Below, in pieces: positions 17,766 to 26,378 of a DNA stretch of 64,000 nucleotides. Numbering within the stretch: the first letter of the stretch is position 1; each line of letters begins with the position of its first letter. Where the stretch lies: NCBI GenBank assembly GCA_963772265.1, contig CAVYWS010000009.1, positions 206,416 through 270,415 on the forward strand. Reading direction: 5' to 3'. The notes below the pieces were generated by a model that was not told where the DNA came from, searched no databases, and saw nothing but the letters and a program-made list of their open reading frames with translations. Origin of the DNA: Mayfieldus sp963772265. Its GTDB lineage: Bacteria > Actinomycetota > Thermoleophilia > Solirubrobacterales > 70-9. The translations under genes were made by a program, and so were the position numbers.

Positions 17766-18250
17766 TCCGCCCCCTGCGCCTCTTCGCGCGGCCTCGGCTC
17801 CTCCATGAATACCAGCGCCAGGCCGGCGACCCCGATCACGATCGCGATGTCGGCGAGGTTGAACGCGGGCCACAGCGGCAGGTCGATGAAGTCGGTCACC
17901 GAGTCGATCCGCAGCCGGTCGGCGAGGTTTCCGAACGCGCCCCCGGCGATCAGGCCGATCGGGATCCAGAGCCCGGGCCGGGTCGCGTTGCGGGCGAAGA
18001 GGACGAGGATCAGAGCCAGCGCCGCGATCGTCAGCAGGACCAGCCCGGTGCCTCCCCCGCCCGCGAGGCCGAAGGCAATGCCCTTGTTGTGGATGTTGGT
18101 CAGGTGCAGCCCGGGAAACGCGGAAACCCGCTCGCCGGGCACCAGATTGGACTGGATCATCGCCTTGACGCCCTGGTCGAGGGCGACCACGACTCCGCAC
18201 AGCGCCAGCGCCAGGCGCCAGGCCCGGGCCTGGGCGCCGTCGAGGTTCAC
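17762..18250 (-). CDS. lspA: Lipoprotein signal peptidase
   Basis: Aspartyl membrane protease that removes the signal peptide of prolipoproteins after diacylglyceryl transfer. The 162 residues have four hydrophobic segments, with the catalytic Asp pair in GGAFGNLADRLRID and FDAF-type WPAFNLADIAIVIG. The early DQGVKAMIQSNL and FPGLHLTNIHNKGIAFGLA motifs are also standard. It starts at GTG 18250, overlapping the yggT stop, and itself overlaps the pseudouridine synthase. It would process the lipobox proteins seen in this window. Confidence 0.94.
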   Translation of the reverse strand: MNLDGAQARAWRLALALCGVVVALDQGVKAMIQSNLVPGERVSAFPGLHLTNIHNKGIAFGLAGGGGTGLVLLTIAALALILVLFARNATRPGLWIPIGLIAGGAFGNLADRLRIDSVTDFIDLPLWPAFNLADIAIVIGVAGLALVFMEEPRPREEAQGAE

Positions 18251-18555
18251 GGGTTGATGATCGCCCCGACGATGATCCGGTTCAGCACACCGAGGACGAT
18301 CAGCGCCACTATCGGGCTGATGTCGAGCGCCATCCCGCCGGGGCCCCCTATCGGGTTCATCAGGCGCCGGAAGATGTTCAGGTAGGGGTTGGTCGTCTCG
18401 GTGATGAAGTCGAGGACCGGGCGCAGCGTCGCGCTGCGCGGGATCGTCGGGATCCAGGACATCAGGATGTTGGCGAAGATCAGGATCGTGTAGACGAGGA
18501 ACAGCGCGTTGACGTAGTTGGCGACGTCGGTCTTGGTCAGTGCCTCGACCAGCAT
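18247..18555 (-). CDS. YggT family membrane protein
   Basis: A 102-residue protein with two hydrophobic helices, the first spanning ALFLVYTILIFANILMSW and the second IVALIVLGVLNRIIVGAII. Between them is ETTNPYLNIFRRLMNPIG, the YggT signature. The family sits beside sepF or proC in many Gram-positive genomes and is linked to cell division or osmotic tolerance, without a defined activity. Here proC and sepF lie directly upstream, in the same orientation. Confidence 0.9.
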   Translation of the reverse strand: MLVEALTKTDVANYVNALFLVYTILIFANILMSWIPTIPRSATLRPVLDFITETTNPYLNIFRRLMNPIGGPGGMALDISPIVALIVLGVLNRIIVGAIINP

Positions 18556-18557
18556 TC

Positions 18558-19325
18558 TCAGCCCCTCTTCTCCTTCTCGATCGACGCGCGCACCGCCGCG
18601 GCGAAGGCCCCTCCGCCGTCGTTGCGCTCAAGCTCGTCCAACCCGGCTTCCGTGATTCCACCCGGTGAGGCGACGAGGCGCCGGAGCTCCTCCGGGGAGT
18701 GACGGCGCAACATCTCCGCCGTTCCCGCGGTGACCTCGGTCATCAAGGACAGTGAGAGCTCCGGGTCGAGCCCGTCGACAGCGCTCGCGTCGGCGATCGC
18801 CTCCACCGCGACGGCGAGGAATGCCATCGAGCAGCCCGCCGCGATGGTGGCCGGGTCGATCAGAGAATCGTCGAGCTCGACGACTTGCCCCAGCGGCTCC
18901 AGCATCGCCCTCACCTCTGCGGTCCTGTCTGGGGGCTCATCGCCGGCCGCGAAGCAGAGCACCCCGCGATGAACCTCCACCGCAGGGTTGGGCAGCACCC
19001 TCAACACGCTCGCGCTTGGGAAGGCCTCGGAGACACGGCCGAGGGAGGTAGCCCCGAGCAGCGACATGACCAGCTTCGCGTCCTGGGCCTCGGCCGCAAC
19101 CGCATCGAGGCCCTTCGGCTTCATCGCCAGCACCAGCAGCTCGCAACGCTGGGCGAGCTCGGCGTTGGACTCGACCGCCTCGCCCCCGACCTCGGCAGCC
19201 AGGGTCGCGGCCCGGCCCGAGCCCGAGTCGGTGAACAGCATCTGCTCCGGGCCGCCGTCGGCGGTCGCCCATCCGCGCGCCATCGACGCGGCGATGTTCC
19301 CAGAGCCTGCGAAGCCGACGATCAT
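18558..19325 (-). CDS. proC: Pyrroline-5-carboxylate reductase
   Basis: Last step of proline synthesis, reducing pyrroline-5-carboxylate with NAD(P)H. The N-terminal MIVGFAGSGNIAASMARGW is the dinucleotide-binding loop. LVLAMKPKGLDAV, VLRVLPNPAVEVHRGVLCF and the C-terminal ASPGGITEAGLDELE with the Ser/Thr-rich active-site helix are typical. 255 residues, slightly short but complete. The neighbours sepF and yggT form a conserved cluster in which proC homologs are common. Confidence 0.93.
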   Translation of the reverse strand: MIVGFAGSGNIAASMARGWATADGGPEQMLFTDSGSGRAATLAAEVGGEAVESNAELAQRCELLVLAMKPKGLDAVAAEAQDAKLVMSLLGATSLGRVSEAFPSASVLRVLPNPAVEVHRGVLCFAAGDEPPDRTAEVRAMLEPLGQVVELDDSLIDPATIAAGCSMAFLAVAVEAIADASAVDGLDPELSLSLMTEVTAGTAEMLRRHSPEELRRLVASPGGITEAGLDELERNDGGGAFAAAVRASIEKEKRG

Positions 19326-19344
19326 GCGCCGCAGGGTATTTGAC

Positions 19345-19894
19345 CTAGCTCTGGTTGAAGAAGCCCTTGTCGATCAGCCGCGCCTTCTCCTCGGCCGAGA
19401 CCTCGACGTTGCGCGGCGTCAGCAGGAAGACCTTCTCGGCGATCCGCTGCATCCCGCCGTCGAGGGCGTAGGTGAGGCCGGAGGCGAAGTCGATCAGGCG
19501 CTTGGAAAGCTCGTGGTCGGTCGTCTGCAGGTTGAGGATCACCGGCACCGCGCGCTTGAACTGGTCGGCGACCTGCTGGGCGTCGTTGAAGTTGCGCGGG
19601 ATGACGAGGTGGACCTGGACGTCGGAGCCGCCGTTGCCGACCGGGCGCAGGACGCCGGTCCGGCCGCCGGTCATCGGCTCGTCCTCGGCGAAGATGTCGT
19701 CGATCTCGTCGCGGCGGCGGCGCGAGGTGGGCAGGCGACGCACCGGGGCGGGCTCGCGGCGCCCGCCGGTCGTCGAAGACCTCTTCGGCTCCGGTCTCGG
19801 GCTCGTAGCCCTCGTCGTAGTCAGGGCCGTAGTCGTGGTCCTCGGCGAGGCCGAAGTAGACCAGCGCACGATGCCAGGTGTCTCTAAGAGCCAT
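19345..19894 (-). CDS. sepF: Cell division protein SepF, frameshifted once
   Basis: Membrane-associated FtsZ anchor of Gram-positive bacteria. ATG 19894 begins MALRDTWHRALVYFGLAEDH, an amphipathic membrane-targeting helix followed by an acidic linker. After a break near 19765 the globular domain follows: VHLVIPRNFNDAQQVADQFK, PVILNLQTTDHELSKRLIDF, SGLTYALDGGMQRIAEKVFL and LTPRNVEVSAEEKARL. Total about 182 residues, normal. It is central to division in actinobacteria, which lack FtsA. Confidence 0.94.
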
Positions 19895-19959
19895 GTTGGG
19901 CGTTTTCGGCTTACGAGAGCCTATTCCTGCCCTCATTATGCCCGCTCGGGCGGGCGGCG

Positions 19960-20592
19960 TTACAGGTACAGCACCGTGCCCAGGCGGATGATCGTCGCCC
20001 CCTCCTCGACTGCCACCCGCCAGTCCTGGCTGGTGCCCATCGAAAGCCGCGCCAAGCCGTGCTCGGAGGCGAGCTCCGCGAGGCGGGCGAAGTGGGGCCG
20101 CGAGGCCTCCGGGTCCTGGGTGAACGGCGGCATCGTCATCAGCCCCGTGACCCGCACCGGACAGCTCTCTATGAAGGCCCCCAGCGCAGCCGGGTCGACC
20201 CCGCTCTTTCCCTCCTCGCCCGCCACGTTGACCTCGATCAGCACCTCGGTCGAAGGGTCGGCGTGGCGGCGCAGCTGCTCGAGCACCGAGTCGCTGGCGA
20301 CCGAGTGAATCAGCCGGCAGATCGGCAGCAGCGCCTTCACCTTGCGGCTCTGCAGGTTGCCGATGAAGTCCCACTGGAACGAGTCGGCCCAGCGCTCGCG
20401 CTTGGCCTCCAGGTCCTGGAGGCGGTTCTCGCCCACCAGCTCGACGCCCGCCTCGGCCAGCGCCTCCATCTCCTCCACGGGCAGGTACTTGGTCGCGGCG
20501 AGGATCTCGACCTTCTCCCCGACGGCCTCCCGCACCCGCTCCAGGTTGGCGCGGATCTTCTCAGCCTCGAGCCCGTGGATCTGGCCCGGCAT
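19960..20592 (-). CDS. PLP-binding protein of the YggS/PROSC family
   Basis: PLP homeostasis protein with an alanine-racemase-like barrel. The Lys that binds PLP is in EILAATKYLPVEEME, ELVGENRLQDLEAKRERW is the conserved GENR segment, and GTSQDWRVAVEEGATIIRLG is the phosphate-binding end. The 210 residues are slightly short. The ATG at 20592 overlaps the pgeF stop (TGATG). The order pgeF-yggS-sepF-(proC)-yggT is the usual division-cluster flank. Confidence 0.93.
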   Translation of the reverse strand: MPGQIHGLEAEKIRANLERVREAVGEKVEILAATKYLPVEEMEALAEAGVELVGENRLQDLEAKRERWADSFQWDFIGNLQSRKVKALLPICRLIHSVASDSVLEQLRRHADPSTEVLIEVNVAGEEGKSGVDPAALGAFIESCPVRVTGLMTMPPFTQDPEASRPHFARLAELASEHGLARLSMGTSQDWRVAVEEGATIIRLGTVLYL

Positions 20593-21335
20593 CAGCCCGC
20601 CTCCAGCCAGACAAGCCCCGCCTGGCGGCCGCTGCGCTCCCCGTCGCGGCGATGGGAGTAGAAGAGCTCGGGGTTGCACTTGGTGCACAGATCCGCGGCC
20701 TCGATCCGCTCGACGCCGGCGGCGGCGAGCCGGCGCCGGGCCACCTCGGTCAGGTCGAGCATCGAGCCATCGGCGATCCCGTCGCCCAGGTCCGCGAATC
20801 GTTCCAGCACCTCGGGCCCGACCTCATAGCAGCAGGGGCCTATCCCGGGGCCGATCGCCGCCGCCTCGGCGCCGACCGCTTCGACGCCGCGGGCCACGAT
20901 TCCCGCAGCCAGCCCGCGCCAGCCGCAGTGCAGCATCGCGACCCCGCCGGCGCCGGCGAGCGCGACCGGAAGGCAGTCGGCGACCAGCACGAGCGGAGCG
21001 AGACCCGGCGTCGAGGTCGTGTGGCCGTCCACTTCGGACAGCGGGTTCCCCGGCTGCGCGTAGGGGCTCGGGCTCTGGGCCTGCGAATGGGCCTCCAGCT
21101 CCGCCCCGTGGACCTGCAGGCCGATCAGCACTCGATCGGGGCGCAGCCCCAGCGCCACGGCAAGGCGGACCCGGTTCTCCAGCACCGAATCGTGCTCGTC
21201 CCCGGTCAGGATCCCGAGGTTGAGGCTCTCGAAGGGGGGCGCGCTGACCCCGCCGATTCGGGTCGAGAAGGCGGCGCGGGCGCCCGGGAGCCCGGCGGAG
21301 AGCCAGCGGACACGTTCGCTCTCAAGCCACTCCAT
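20592..21335 (-). CDS. pgeF: Peptidoglycan editing factor PgeF (YfiH/LACC1 family)
   Basis: Purine nucleoside phosphorylase/laccase-domain protein that in E. coli prevents incorporation of serine into the peptidoglycan peptide. Zinc ligands appear in LIGLQVHGAELEA, LVADCLPVAL and MLHCGWRGLAAGIV. 247 residues, full length; the fold start ARAAFSTRIGGVS is also standard. It overlaps the nucleotidyltransferase upstream by 14 bases and yggS downstream. Confidence 0.92.
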   Translation of the reverse strand: MEWLESERVRWLSAGLPGARAAFSTRIGGVSAPPFESLNLGILTGDEHDSVLENRVRLAVALGLRPDRVLIGLQVHGAELEAHSQAQSPSPYAQPGNPLSEVDGHTTSTPGLAPLVLVADCLPVALAGAGGVAMLHCGWRGLAAGIVARGVEAVGAEAAAIGPGIGPCCYEVGPEVLERFADLGDGIADGSMLDLTEVARRRLAAAGVERIEAADLCTKCNPELFYSHRRDGERSGRQAGLVWLEAG

Positions 21336-22470
21336 CGCCGCCGTCCCCCTCGCCGCCGGCCCGGGCGGCGTCGATAGCTGCCTTCAGCTCCTGCTCGCGG
21401 CCGTCGATCTCGCCGTCGAGCTTGCGCCGCAGCGCCCCGGCCAGGCCCCGCCCCACCGCCGGGCCCTCCGGCACCCCGGCGGTGATCAGGTCGGAGCCGT
21501 CGATCTCGAGCATCACGCCGCGCCACTCGCGGACGTAGTCGTCGAGCCATTCGCCCCCCATCGCACGGGCCAGCACCAGCTCCTCGGGGCGGGCCCCGCG
21601 CGCCAGCTCGACGCCCAACGATGGGTTGGCCGGCCGGGCCGCCGACAGCTCGGCCTCGCGCCCTGGTGGGCCCAGCGCAGCCGCCAGCATCACCCGCGGC
21701 CGGGCCGCGATCTCACTCCACGGCGGGGTCGCGAGCAGGTCATCCACAGCGGGCAGCAGCTCGGCCGCCCCGTGGCGGCCGCGGACCAGGCCCCACTCGG
21801 CCGCGAGTTGCAGGCCGCTGGCAGCCTCGGGCTCGGCGGCGAGGCGCAGCAGCTCGGTTGCGCGCCGGTCGGCGGAGACTGTGCCGAGGTCGGCCGTGCG
21901 CAGAAGCTCGGCCGTGCGCGGCTCGAGCTCAAACCCGAAGCGGGCCGCGTAGCGAGCCGCGCGCAGGGCCCGGGTGGGGTCGTCGATGAAGGAGCGGTCG
22001 TGGAGCACCCGCAGCAGCCCGGCGTCGAGGTCCGGCCCTCCCGAGTGGGGATCGATCAGCTCCGCCGTACCCTGCAGGGGCAGGGCCATGGCGTTCACGG
22101 TGAAGTCGCGGCGGGCGAGATCCTCCTGCAGGCCGGCCGGCCGCACCTCGGGCAGCGCACCCGGTGCCGGGTATGACTCGGCTCGGGCGCTGGCGAGGTC
22201 GATCTCGACCCCGTCGAGGGTGGCCTTGGCGGTCGAGAAGCGGTCGTGCTCGACGCTCTCGCCCCCCAGCCGCCGGGCCACCGAGGCCGCGTCTCCCTCG
22301 ACCACGACGTCGAGGTCGCCGCGCTCGCGGCCCAGAAACAGGTCGCGGACGGCCCCGCCGACCAGGTAAAGGGGTGAGCCCTCGGCGGCCTCGCGCAGCC
22401 GTTCCAGTCCGGGCACGGCGCGCTCGATCAGCTGCCCAAGATCGGCATCGCGGCGGGTTGGCTTTGGCAT
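21322..22470 (-). CDS. tRNA nucleotidyltransferase (CCA-adding family)
   Basis: Class II nucleotidyltransferase. The catalytic head reads LYLVGGAVRDLFLGRERGDL followed by DVVVEGD with the two metal Asp residues; then come DRFSTAKATLDGVEIDLASA, DLARRDFTVNAMALPLQG and DPTRALRAARYAARFGFELE. The C-terminal body is shorter than in long CCA enzymes and no HD domain is visible, so it could add CC only, A only, or full CCA. ATG 22470 (MPKPTRRDADLG) is preferred over an in-frame start at 22515, which would overlap the divergent gene's start. Confidence 0.88.
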   Translation of the reverse strand: MPKPTRRDADLGQLIERAVPGLERLREAAEGSPLYLVGGAVRDLFLGRERGDLDVVVEGDAASVARRLGGESVEHDRFSTAKATLDGVEIDLASARAESYPAPGALPEVRPAGLQEDLARRDFTVNAMALPLQGTAELIDPHSGGPDLDAGLLRVLHDRSFIDDPTRALRAARYAARFGFELEPRTAELLRTADLGTVSADRRATELLRLAAEPEAASGLQLAAEWGLVRGRHGAAELLPAVDDLLATPPWSEIAARPRVMLAAALGPPGREAELSAARPANPSLGVELARGARPEELVLARAMGGEWLDDYVREWRGVMLEIDGSDLITAGVPEGPAVGRGLAGALRRKLDGEIDGREQELKAAIDAARAGGEGDGGDGVA

Positions 22471-22503
22471 GGGGCCTCTTCCGTACCATGATCGGCTCGC
22501 CGG

Positions 22504-24015
22504 ATGCCCGCTCAACCCTCTAAGCCGCCGCCGGGCCGCAAGCCGATCGGCGCCGGCCCCAAGCGGCAGCGCCGCCTCGGAAACCTGCTCTCAGCGGAGT
22601 GGTGGGCGAGGCACAAGCCGCTCGCGGCCGCCCTCGGCATCGGCCTGCTCGCGATCGTGATCGGCGGCGTGATCGCCTACAACGGGCTGAAGCGGCCAGC
22701 CGACATCAGCAACCCCGACGCCGCCTTCAACTCCAAGGAGGCGAAGCCGCGCGCGAAGACGGTCAACTGGCCTCTCTACGGCTACAACGAGCGCCGCACT
22801 CGCTATCTGGCCGCGAAGGGGATCAAGCCGCCGTTCAAGAAGCTATGGAAGTACGGCGAGCGCCCCCTGCTCGAGTTCCCGCCGGTCTTCGTCGACGGCA
22901 CCCTCTACGGGGTGGACAACAACGGTCACGCGTTTGCGATCGACGCCGACAGCGGCAAGGTGCTGTGGAAGCGGCGGGTGGCGAGGCTCAACGCCTCCTC
23001 CCCCACCTACGCCTATCACCGCCTCTTCGTCGTCAACCTGGCCCCCGGCCATATCGAGGCCCTCAACCCAAAGAACGGCAAGACCGAATGGAAGAAGGAC
23101 CTGCCGGGTCGCTCCGAATCGGCGCCGGTCGTGGTCGGCAAGCGGGTCTTCTTCGGGGACGAGGACGGAACGATGTACGCGGTCGACCGCCGTAACGGGC
23201 ATACGATCTGGACCACGCAGCTCTGTGGCTCGATCAAGGCCGCTCCCGCCTACGAGCACGGGATCCTGTTCACGGGCGACTACGGCGGATGCATGAGCGC
23301 GGTCAACTCGCACAGCGGCAGGATCAAGTGGCAGACCAGCTCGCAGGGCCTCGGGCTGGGCGTGGCCGGGCGCTTCTACTCGACCCCGGCGGTCGCCTTC
23401 GGTCGCGTCTATGTCGGCAACCTCGACCACCGCGTCTACAGCTTCGAAGCGGAGAGCGGGGATATCGCCTGGAGCCACTCGACCGGCGGCTATGTCTACT
23501 CCGGCCCGGCCGTCGCCGACACACCCCGCACCCGGCCCAGCGTCTACGTCGGCTCGGTCGACGGCAACGTCTACGCACTCGACGCGAAGACCGGCGATAC
23601 GCGCTGGACCCGCTACGTCGGCGGCCAGATCCTCGGATCGGTGAGCGCGGTCGGGAACATCGTCTACGCCGGGACCTATGTCGGAACCACCACCTACGGG
23701 TTCTCGATGCGCAACGGGCACACGGTGTTCAAATTCGGTACCGGCGGCGCCAACTCGCCGGTGATCTCCGACGGCCACCGCCTCTACCTCACCGGCTATT
23801 CGAGCATCACCGCGCTGCAGCCCTTGACCAAGAAGCAGATCCGCGGGCGGGCCGAGGCCCGAAGGGAGCATCGCCGCAAGGCGGCGGCGCGAAAGAAGCA
23901 CCGCCGGCGGGCGAGGGCGGAGCGCCGTCACAAGCAGGCCCTGGCGCGCAAGCGCCACAAGCAGAAGAGCCACGGCAACGAGCAGAATCAAAAGCAGCAG
24001 AAGAAGAGCGGCTAG
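22504..24015 (+). CDS. Membrane-anchored PQQ-type beta-propeller protein with basic tail
   Basis: 503 residues: a basic cytoplasmic N-terminus, one TM helix at about 40-62 (AAALGIGLLAIVIGGVIAYN), then an extracellular BamB/PQQ-like propeller. At least six blades carry the repeat signature DxxxGxxxW: IDADSGKVLWKRRVARL, LNPKNGKTEWKKDL, VDRRNGHTIWTTQL, FEAESGDIAWSHST and LDAKTGDTRWTRYV. The last 60 or so residues are almost entirely Lys, Arg, His, Gln and Ala, and very basic. No quinoprotein active site is evident, so this is probably a scaffold or binding protein at the cell wall. It diverges from the CCA gene and converges on hisF, their stops overlapping. Confidence 0.85.
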   Translation: MPAQPSKPPPGRKPIGAGPKRQRRLGNLLSAEWWARHKPLAAALGIGLLAIVIGGVIAYNGLKRPADISNPDAAFNSKEAKPRAKTVNWPLYGYNERRTRYLAAKGIKPPFKKLWKYGERPLLEFPPVFVDGTLYGVDNNGHAFAIDADSGKVLWKRRVARLNASSPTYAYHRLFVVNLAPGHIEALNPKNGKTEWKKDLPGRSESAPVVVGKRVFFGDEDGTMYAVDRRNGHTIWTTQLCGSIKAAPAYEHGILFTGDYGGCMSAVNSHSGRIKWQTSSQGLGLGVAGRFYSTPAVAFGRVYVGNLDHRVYSFEAESGDIAWSHSTGGYVYSGPAVADTPRTRPSVYVGSVDGNVYALDAKTGDTRWTRYVGGQILGSVSAVGNIVYAGTYVGTTTYGFSMRNGHTVFKFGTGGANSPVISDGHRLYLTGYSSITALQPLTKKQIRGRAEARREHRRKAAARKKHRRRARAERRHKQALARKRHKQKSHGNEQNQKQQKKSG

Positions 24016-24835
24016 AGCCTGACCGGTATCCCGCGCTCGGCCAGGTGCTGCTTTGCGTCGCGCACCCGGTAGGTGCCGTAGTGAAAGATCGAGGCGCAGA
24101 GCACCGCGTCGGCGCCGCCCTCGATGACCGCGGCGGAGAGGTGCTCCAGCTCCCCCGCCCCGCCGGAGGCGATCACCGGCACCGGTACGGCCTCGGCGAC
24201 CGCACGGGTCAGCTCGAGGTCATAGCCGTCGGTCGTGCCGTCGCGGTCCATGCTGGTCAGCAGGACCTCCCCCGCCCCGCGCTCGACCGCCTCGCCGAGC
24301 CCAGGCGACCGCCTCACGGCCCTCGGCCAGGGTGCGGCCGCCGTTGACGTAGACGTCCCAGCCCCCGTCCCCGAACCAGCCCGGATGGCGCCTCGCTGGT
24401 GGGTGAGGAGGTCTCTGTCGCGGGCTCGGGCGAGCGCCGCTTGGCGTCGATCGCGATCACGACGCACTGGGCTCCGAACGTCTCGGCCAGCTCGCCGAGC
24501 AGCTCGGGCCGCTGCAGCGCCGCCGAGTTGACCGAGACCTTGTCGGCCCCGGCGTCGAGCACCGCCTGGGCGTCGGCGACGGAGCGGATCCCGCCGCCGA
24601 TCGTGAACGGGATGAAGACGTTGTCGGCGGTACGGCGGGCCAGCTCGACGATCGTCTCGCGCGCCTCGTGCGAGGCGGTGATGTCGAGGAAGACCAGCTC
24701 GTCGGCGCCTTCGGCGTCATAGCGCTCGGCCAGCTCGACCGGGTCGCCGGCGTCGCGCAGGCCGACGAAGTTGGTGCCCTTGACGACCCGGCCGGCGTCG
24801 ACGTCGAGGCAGGGGATGACTCGCTTCAGGGCCAC
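24012..24835 (-). CDS. hisF: Imidazole glycerol phosphate synthase cyclase subunit, frameshifted
   Basis: Cyclase half of the HisHF complex, forming imidazole glycerol phosphate and AICAR. It starts at GTG 24835: VALKRVIPCLDVDAGRVVKG, with the catalytic Asp, then ELVFLDITASHEARETIVEL, FIPFTIGGGIRSVADAQAVL, AQCVVIAIDAKRRSPEPATE with the second catalytic Asp, LLTSMDRDGTTDGYDLELTR and PVIASGGAGELEHLSAAVIE. Breaks near 24390 and 24300 interrupt it. The rest of the histidine pathway is 20 kb away on the same strand, with HisH at 45035-45670 as its partner. Confidence 0.94.
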
Positions 24836-24923
24836 CGAGTGAGGGTAGCGACGGTAGCCGCAGGCTCTGCCCGGCCCGGAGGAGCTGGTGCTCCCCCGGG
24901 CCGTTGGGATCAGAGCGCCTCGG

Positions 24924-26207
24924 TTACTTCTTGTCTGCGGTTCCGAACCCGTAGATCGTCGTCGAGTGGAACTTCTCACCCGGCCGCAGAACGGTCGAGG
25001 GGAAGTTCGAATGGTTCGGCGAGTCGGGGAAGTGCTGGGTCTCCAGCGCCAACCCGTCGCCCTGCCGGTACTGACGACCGCTGGTGCCGTAGAGCGTCCC
25101 GTCGAGGAAGTTGCCCGAGTAGAACTGGATCCCGGGCTCCGTCGTCGAGATCGTCAGCTTACGGCCGCTGGAGGGGTCCTTCAGGACCGCCGCCTTGATC
25201 AGGCCGTTGTCGCCGCCTGAGCGGTTGAGCACCCAGTTGTGGTCATAGCCACGCCCGATCACGAGCTGCGGGTCATCCTCGCGGATGCGCTCTCCGATCG
25301 CGTGGAACGCACGGAAATCGAACGGCGTTCCCGCCACCGGATCGATCGCCCCGGTCGGGATCAGGTTCGCGTCATCCGGCGTGTAGCTGTCGGCGTTGAG
25401 CTTCAGCTGGTGATCGTAGATCGTCCCCGATCCCTCACCAGCCAGGTTCCAGTAGGCATGGTTGGTGAGGTTCACAACCGTCGGCGCGTCAGTCGTCGCC
25501 GTGTAGTGAATGTGCAGCCGGTTGTGCGTGTCGAGGGTGTAGACGACCTTGGTCTGCAGGGTGCCGGGATACCCGGTCGTGCAGGGCGGATCGCTCGGCA
25601 TGCTGGGAGTGCATCCCTCACCCGCCGGGCTCGTGTACCGCAGCTTCACGCCCGCCGTGTCGGCGGTCTCGAACGGGGTTGCGTCCCAGACCTTGACGTT
25701 GAACCCCTCGAAGCCTCCGTGGAGGCTGTTCGGCGGGTTGTTGATGTCGAGCGAATAGTCGTTGCCGTCGAGGCTGAACCGGCCGTTTGCGATCCGGTTC
25801 CCGTAGCGGCCGATGATCGCGCCGAAGTACGGATTCGACGTCTTGTACGCGTCGCTCAGGTAGCCATCGAGGTCCTTGAAGCCGAGGGTCACGTTGGCAC
25901 GCTTCCCGTGCCGGTCCGGCACCCACAGCTGCTCGATGATGCCCCCGTAGGTGAGGATCTTCACCGTCGCGCTGCGATTGGAGAGCGTGTAGCGGTCGAC
26001 TGCCGTTCCATCCGGCAGGGTCCCGAACGAGGACTTGCTGACGCTCACGTCGTGGCCCGACTTGTGTGCGTGCCTGTGCTTGCCCGCATGCTTGCCCTTG
26101 CCGGCGACGGTCGGGGCCGCGATCGCGACCGAAGCGACCAGAATCGCCAACGCCGCTGCCACGACCAGCCACCGGCGCCTCCTCTGGGAACTGGAACTGA
26201 TCTGCAT
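24924..26207 (-). CDS. Secreted aldose 1-epimerase (galactose mutarotase family)
   Basis: 427 residues. An N-terminal signal segment (basic QRRRRW, then a hydrophobic stretch ending AIAAPTVAG) is followed by a His/Lys-rich linker and a complete GalM domain. The catalytic His is in VVNLTNHAYWNLAGEG and the catalytic Glu in LALETQHFPDSPNHSNFP; GRYGNRIANGRFSLDG and GYDHNWVLNR are also standard. Mutarotases interconvert alpha and beta sugars; this one would act outside the membrane, perhaps presenting the right anomer to the ABC importer of this island. It lies downstream of the DeoR gene. Confidence 0.9.
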   Translation of the reverse strand: MQISSSSQRRRRWLVVAAALAILVASVAIAAPTVAGKGKHAGKHRHAHKSGHDVSVSKSSFGTLPDGTAVDRYTLSNRSATVKILTYGGIIEQLWVPDRHGKRANVTLGFKDLDGYLSDAYKTSNPYFGAIIGRYGNRIANGRFSLDGNDYSLDINNPPNSLHGGFEGFNVKVWDATPFETADTAGVKLRYTSPAGEGCTPSMPSDPPCTTGYPGTLQTKVVYTLDTHNRLHIHYTATTDAPTVVNLTNHAYWNLAGEGSGTIYDHQLKLNADSYTPDDANLIPTGAIDPVAGTPFDFRAFHAIGERIREDDPQLVIGRGYDHNWVLNRSGGDNGLIKAAVLKDPSSGRKLTISTTEPGIQFYSGNFLDGTLYGTSGRQYRQGDGLALETQHFPDSPNHSNFPSTVLRPGEKFHSTTIYGFGTADKK

Positions 26208-26378
26208 GGTGCACCTCCGATCGAGGCCGGAGCCGCGTGCGTTGGAGCCCTGCCGCGTGCCCGGCCTACTCTCATCCCTCTATCTGCCGCTGTCCTTATC
26301 CCCTGGGCCGCTGGCTTATACATGCGAAAGCGCCGAGCTTTGGATTCGCAAACCGCCAGCCGCCACCGGGAGCGGGCC

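Noticed and set aside
16014..18257. A 747-residue plus-strand open frame over rpsB, rluD-like and lspA
   Set aside because: It is an antisense shadow, Leu/Arg-rich, with no motifs; three conserved minus-strand genes account for the sequence.
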